64,000 nucleotides of DNA. Source: DAIOEK01 sp963721445. GTDB lineage: Bacteria; Chloroflexota; Anaerolineae; Anaerolineales; Anaerolineaceae. The position numbers were made by a program, and so were the translations under genes. Shown piece after piece: positions 61,996-64,000 of this stretch (position 1 is its first letter; every line of letters starts with the position of its first letter). The stretch is taken from positions 124,001-188,000 of the forward strand of contig CAVRIZ010000005.1 in assembly GCA_963721445.1 (NCBI GenBank), written 5' to 3'. The notes below the pieces were generated by a model. That model did no database searches, was not told the origin of the DNA, and worked only from the letters and a program-made list of their open reading frames with translations.

Positions 61996-64000
61996 ATGCA
62001 GCCATCGATAGAGAAGATCTTAAAATTCTTAAAGCTTGAAATCGAGCGCGGATATGACAATCGCGCTGTGGTTGGTGGTCTCGAACGGGTGTTACCCATT
62101 TGGGAAACCGAAGCCAGGTTGGAGCGAATCCCTGAAGAACTAATAATCAAGACCAGGGAATTGATTGCAGAATATACGCTGAATACAGAAGAGCGAGCTC
62201 AAACCATAAAAACACTCTGGCAAGAATTGTCCAGTGTAGCTCAGGGAAATCCACCAGCTTTACCTGTTGAAAAGACGCCCAAGGAAATCCCACTACCCTC
62301 CAAACAGTTGGCTGAAAAACCGAAACCGCAAACCCTGACAAACCCATCACCTACTAGATCGGCTTCAAGAATTGATCAAAACACAGCTAGAACGGGTCTA
62401 AACGCCCCTCTTACAGTTGTGCAGGGAATCGGCGCAAAACATGCGGAGACATTGGCTGGTCTGGGTTTGTATACTCTGGAAGATCTGCTTTATTACTTTC
62501 CCCGCCGCTACGATGATTATTCGCAACTTAAACCTATTAACCAGCTCTTTTATGGTGAAGAAGTCACCATAATTGGAGCGATAACCACAGTTACCACCCG
62601 TCCGATCAAAGGGGGAAGTTCTCATATCATAGAGGCGATACTGACCGATGGAACCGGTAGTGTCCGTTTGACCTGGTTCAATCAGATCTGGATTGCCAAT
62701 CGTTTAAAGCCCGGTATGCAGGTAGTCGTCTCCGGTCGAGTGGACCAATACCTGGGCAGATTGATGATGAACAGCCCTGAGTGGGAGCAGCTGGAACAGG
62801 AACAGCTACATACCAACCGAATTGTTCCGGTTTATTCACTCACCTCCAGTATCACCCAAAAATGGCTGCGCCGTCTGCAATATCAAACTGTTCAATACTG
62901 GGCAAATCAAATCGATGATTTTCTGCCAGATCAGATCCGATCTGGCTATCATCTACCCGATCTGGGAACCGCCTTAAAGGAAATCCACTTCCCGACTGCA
63001 CATGAATCACTTAGCTCAGCCCGGAAACGGCTGGCATTCGATGAAATCTTTCTGCTGCAATTGGGTGTTTTGAAACAAAAACGTGCATGGAAAAATGCTA
63101 CCGCTGTCACGTTTTCTACATCGGATGCGCAATGGAAAACCTGGTTGGAACGATTGCCTTACGACCTGACTGGCGCCCAACAGAAAGTCCTTGCGGAAAT
63201 CCGGGAAGATCTATCGACCGGTCAGCCGATGAATCGCCTGCTTCAGGGAGATGTTGGCTCAGGGAAAACGGTGGTTGCCGCTTTGGCCATGGCGATGATC
63301 CTGACGAATAATGGACAGGCAGCCCTGATGGCACCAACCAGTATTTTGGCAGAACAGCATTATCGCAGTCTAAGCCGTCTCCTAACCGATGAAGCGAAAC
63401 CTAATCCAATTCTCAAACCAGCCGAGATTCGACTTCTCATAGGCGATACAAAACCGGCTGAAAAAGAAGCAATTCGCACGGACCTGGAAAACGGAACGAT
63501 CAAGCTCATAATCGGCACCCATGCCCTGATCGAAGACCCACTGGTTTTTCAAAATCTTCAAATGGTTGTCGTGGATGAACAACATCGCTTCGGAGTGGAG
63601 CAGCGCGCGTTATTGCGTGCGAAGGGTACAAACCCGCATCTATTGGTTATGACCGCCACCCCAATCCCAAGGTCTTTGGCATTAACTGTCTATGGTGATT
63701 TGGATCTTTCAGTGATGGATGAATTCCCAGCCGGAAGACAAAATATTGATACTCAAGTTCTTTATCCACGTGAACGCGAAACTGCTTACTTGCGCATCGA
63801 ATCACAGGTGGATTCTGGCAGACAGGCGTTTATCATATATCCTCTGGTCGAACAGGGTGATAACGACGAAGCCAAAGCCGCTGTGGAAGAGTGCGCCCGC
63901 CTCCAAAAAGATGTGTTTCGGCATTACCGCCTCGGATTATTGCACGGTAGGCTAAAAGCAGAAGAAAAAGACAAGGTTATGGACCAGTTCAGGAATCACG
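61996..64000 (+). CDS. recG: ATP-dependent DNA helicase RecG (3' end outside window)
   Basis: About 668 residues are visible. RecG reverses stalled replication forks and branch-migrates Holliday junctions. An N-terminal ~140-residue extension precedes the wedge OB-fold domain (LTVVQGIGAKHAETLAGLGLYTLEDLLYYFPRRYDDYS). The helicase domain has Walker A GDVGSGKTVVA, MAPTSILAEQHY, VVDEQHRFGVEQRA and MTATPIPRSLA. The -10 box lies so close to the ATG at 61996 that the message may be leaderless; an ATG three codons earlier (61987) is an alternative. Conserved neighbour of fakA and rpmB. Confidence 0.95.
   Translation, partial: MQPSIEKILKFLKLEIERGYDNRAVVGGLERVLPIWETEARLERIPEELIIKTRELIAEYTLNTEERAQTIKTLWQELSSVAQGNPPALPVEKTPKEIPLPSKQLAEKPKPQTLTNPSPTRSASRIDQNTARTGLNAPLTVVQGIGAKHAETLAGLGLYTLEDLLYYFPRRYDDYSQLKPINQLFYGEEVTIIGAITTVTTRPIKGGSSHIIEAILTDGTGSVRLTWFNQIWIANRLKPGMQVVVSGRVDQYLGRLMMNSPEWEQLEQEQLHTNRIVPVYSLTSSITQKWLRRLQYQTVQYWANQIDDFLPDQIRSGYHLPDLGTALKEIHFPTAHESLSSARKRLAFDEIFLLQLGVLKQKRAWKNATAVTFSTSDAQWKTWLERLPYDLTGAQQKVLAEIREDLSTGQPMNRLLQGDVGSGKTVVAALAMAMILTNNGQAALMAPTSILAEQHYRSLSRLLTDEAKPNPILKPAEIRLLIGDTKPAEKEAIRTDLENGTIKLIIGTHALIEDPLVFQNLQMVVVDEQHRFGVEQRALLRAKGTNPHLLVMTATPIPRSLALTVYGDLDLSVMDEFPAGRQNIDTQVLYPRERETAYLRIESQVDSGRQAFIIYPLVEQGDNDEAKAAVEECARLQKDVFRHYRLGLLHGRLKAEEKDKVMDQFRNH

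Noticed and set aside
1..64000. CRISPR arrays, insertion sequences, prophage genes, rRNA or tRNA genes
   Set aside because: Reading both strands I found no regular repeat-spacer array, no transposase or integrase, and no stretch I could recognise as rRNA or as a tRNA; a tRNA could still be missed without a covariance search.

Overview
The window looks like a chromosomal segment of an anaerobic or facultative bacterium of the phylum Chloroflexota, probably class Anaerolineae. This is an inference from gene content: complex I genes, coenzyme F420 genes, several molybdenum hydroxylases, a soluble Ser/Thr kinase carrying a beta-propeller, a 7TM-HD phosphodiesterase, and a Gram-positive-like rpe-rpmB-yloU-yloV-recG order. 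There are no rRNA genes, no tRNA I could recognise, no CRISPR array and no insertion sequence.

Layout. 1-2 kb: start of a complex I operon (nuoB, fused nuoCD) running off the left edge, divergent from an Fe-S-type regulator, with a perfect palindrome between them. 2.7-8 kb: a double-MerR regulator, a RibD-C reductase, a three-gene ABC-2 exporter and a B3/B4 tRNA-editing-type protein. 8-10 kb: glmS. 10.2-33.9 kb: the heart of the window, about 21 genes all on the minus strand and closely packed. They encode three molybdenum hydroxylases (Mo, 2Fe-2S and FAD modules in three different fusion arrangements), maturation factors typical of selenium-dependent Mo hydroxylases (XdhC, YqeB, a YqeC-MocA fusion, MocA), the aminohydrolase SsnA, a CBS-type pyrophosphatase and, in the middle, an F420 block (cofC, cofD, cofE, npdG, an F420-type LLM oxidoreductase). 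34-40.6 kb: a plus-strand phospho-signalling cassette (kinase-propeller, PP2C phosphatase, DnaJ-VWA protein, zinc-ribbon-FHA protein, small beta protein, two response regulators). 40.7-50.6 kb: minus-strand housekeeping genes (AP-endonuclease-like, dagK, ybeY, PgpH-like, yqeY, comEA-like, DUF1385, M20 peptidase, sulfatase) ending in a DtxR-type regulator. 50.7-53.3 kb: feoABC with an operator sitting exactly in the promoter spacer. 53.3-64 kb: a DUF362 protein, a Ca2+/H+ antiporter, then kinase-rpe-rpmB-yloU-fakA-degV-recG.

Working hypothesis for the central locus: oxidation or hydroxylation of purines or other N-heterocycles by selenium-dependent Mo hydroxylases, with SsnA opening or deaminating the product and F420 supplying or accepting electrons. 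The F420-Mo link is inferred from the co-directional packing and is not proven by sequence.

Data quality caution: seven genes (YqeB, the LLM oxidoreductase, one FAD subunit, a DUF1385 protein, an M20 peptidase, FeoB, one kinase) are broken by eight frameshifts. Every one is repaired by deleting a single base and none needs an added base, and one further gene has an in-frame TGA. This uniform direction suggests systematic consensus errors, though real decay cannot be excluded.
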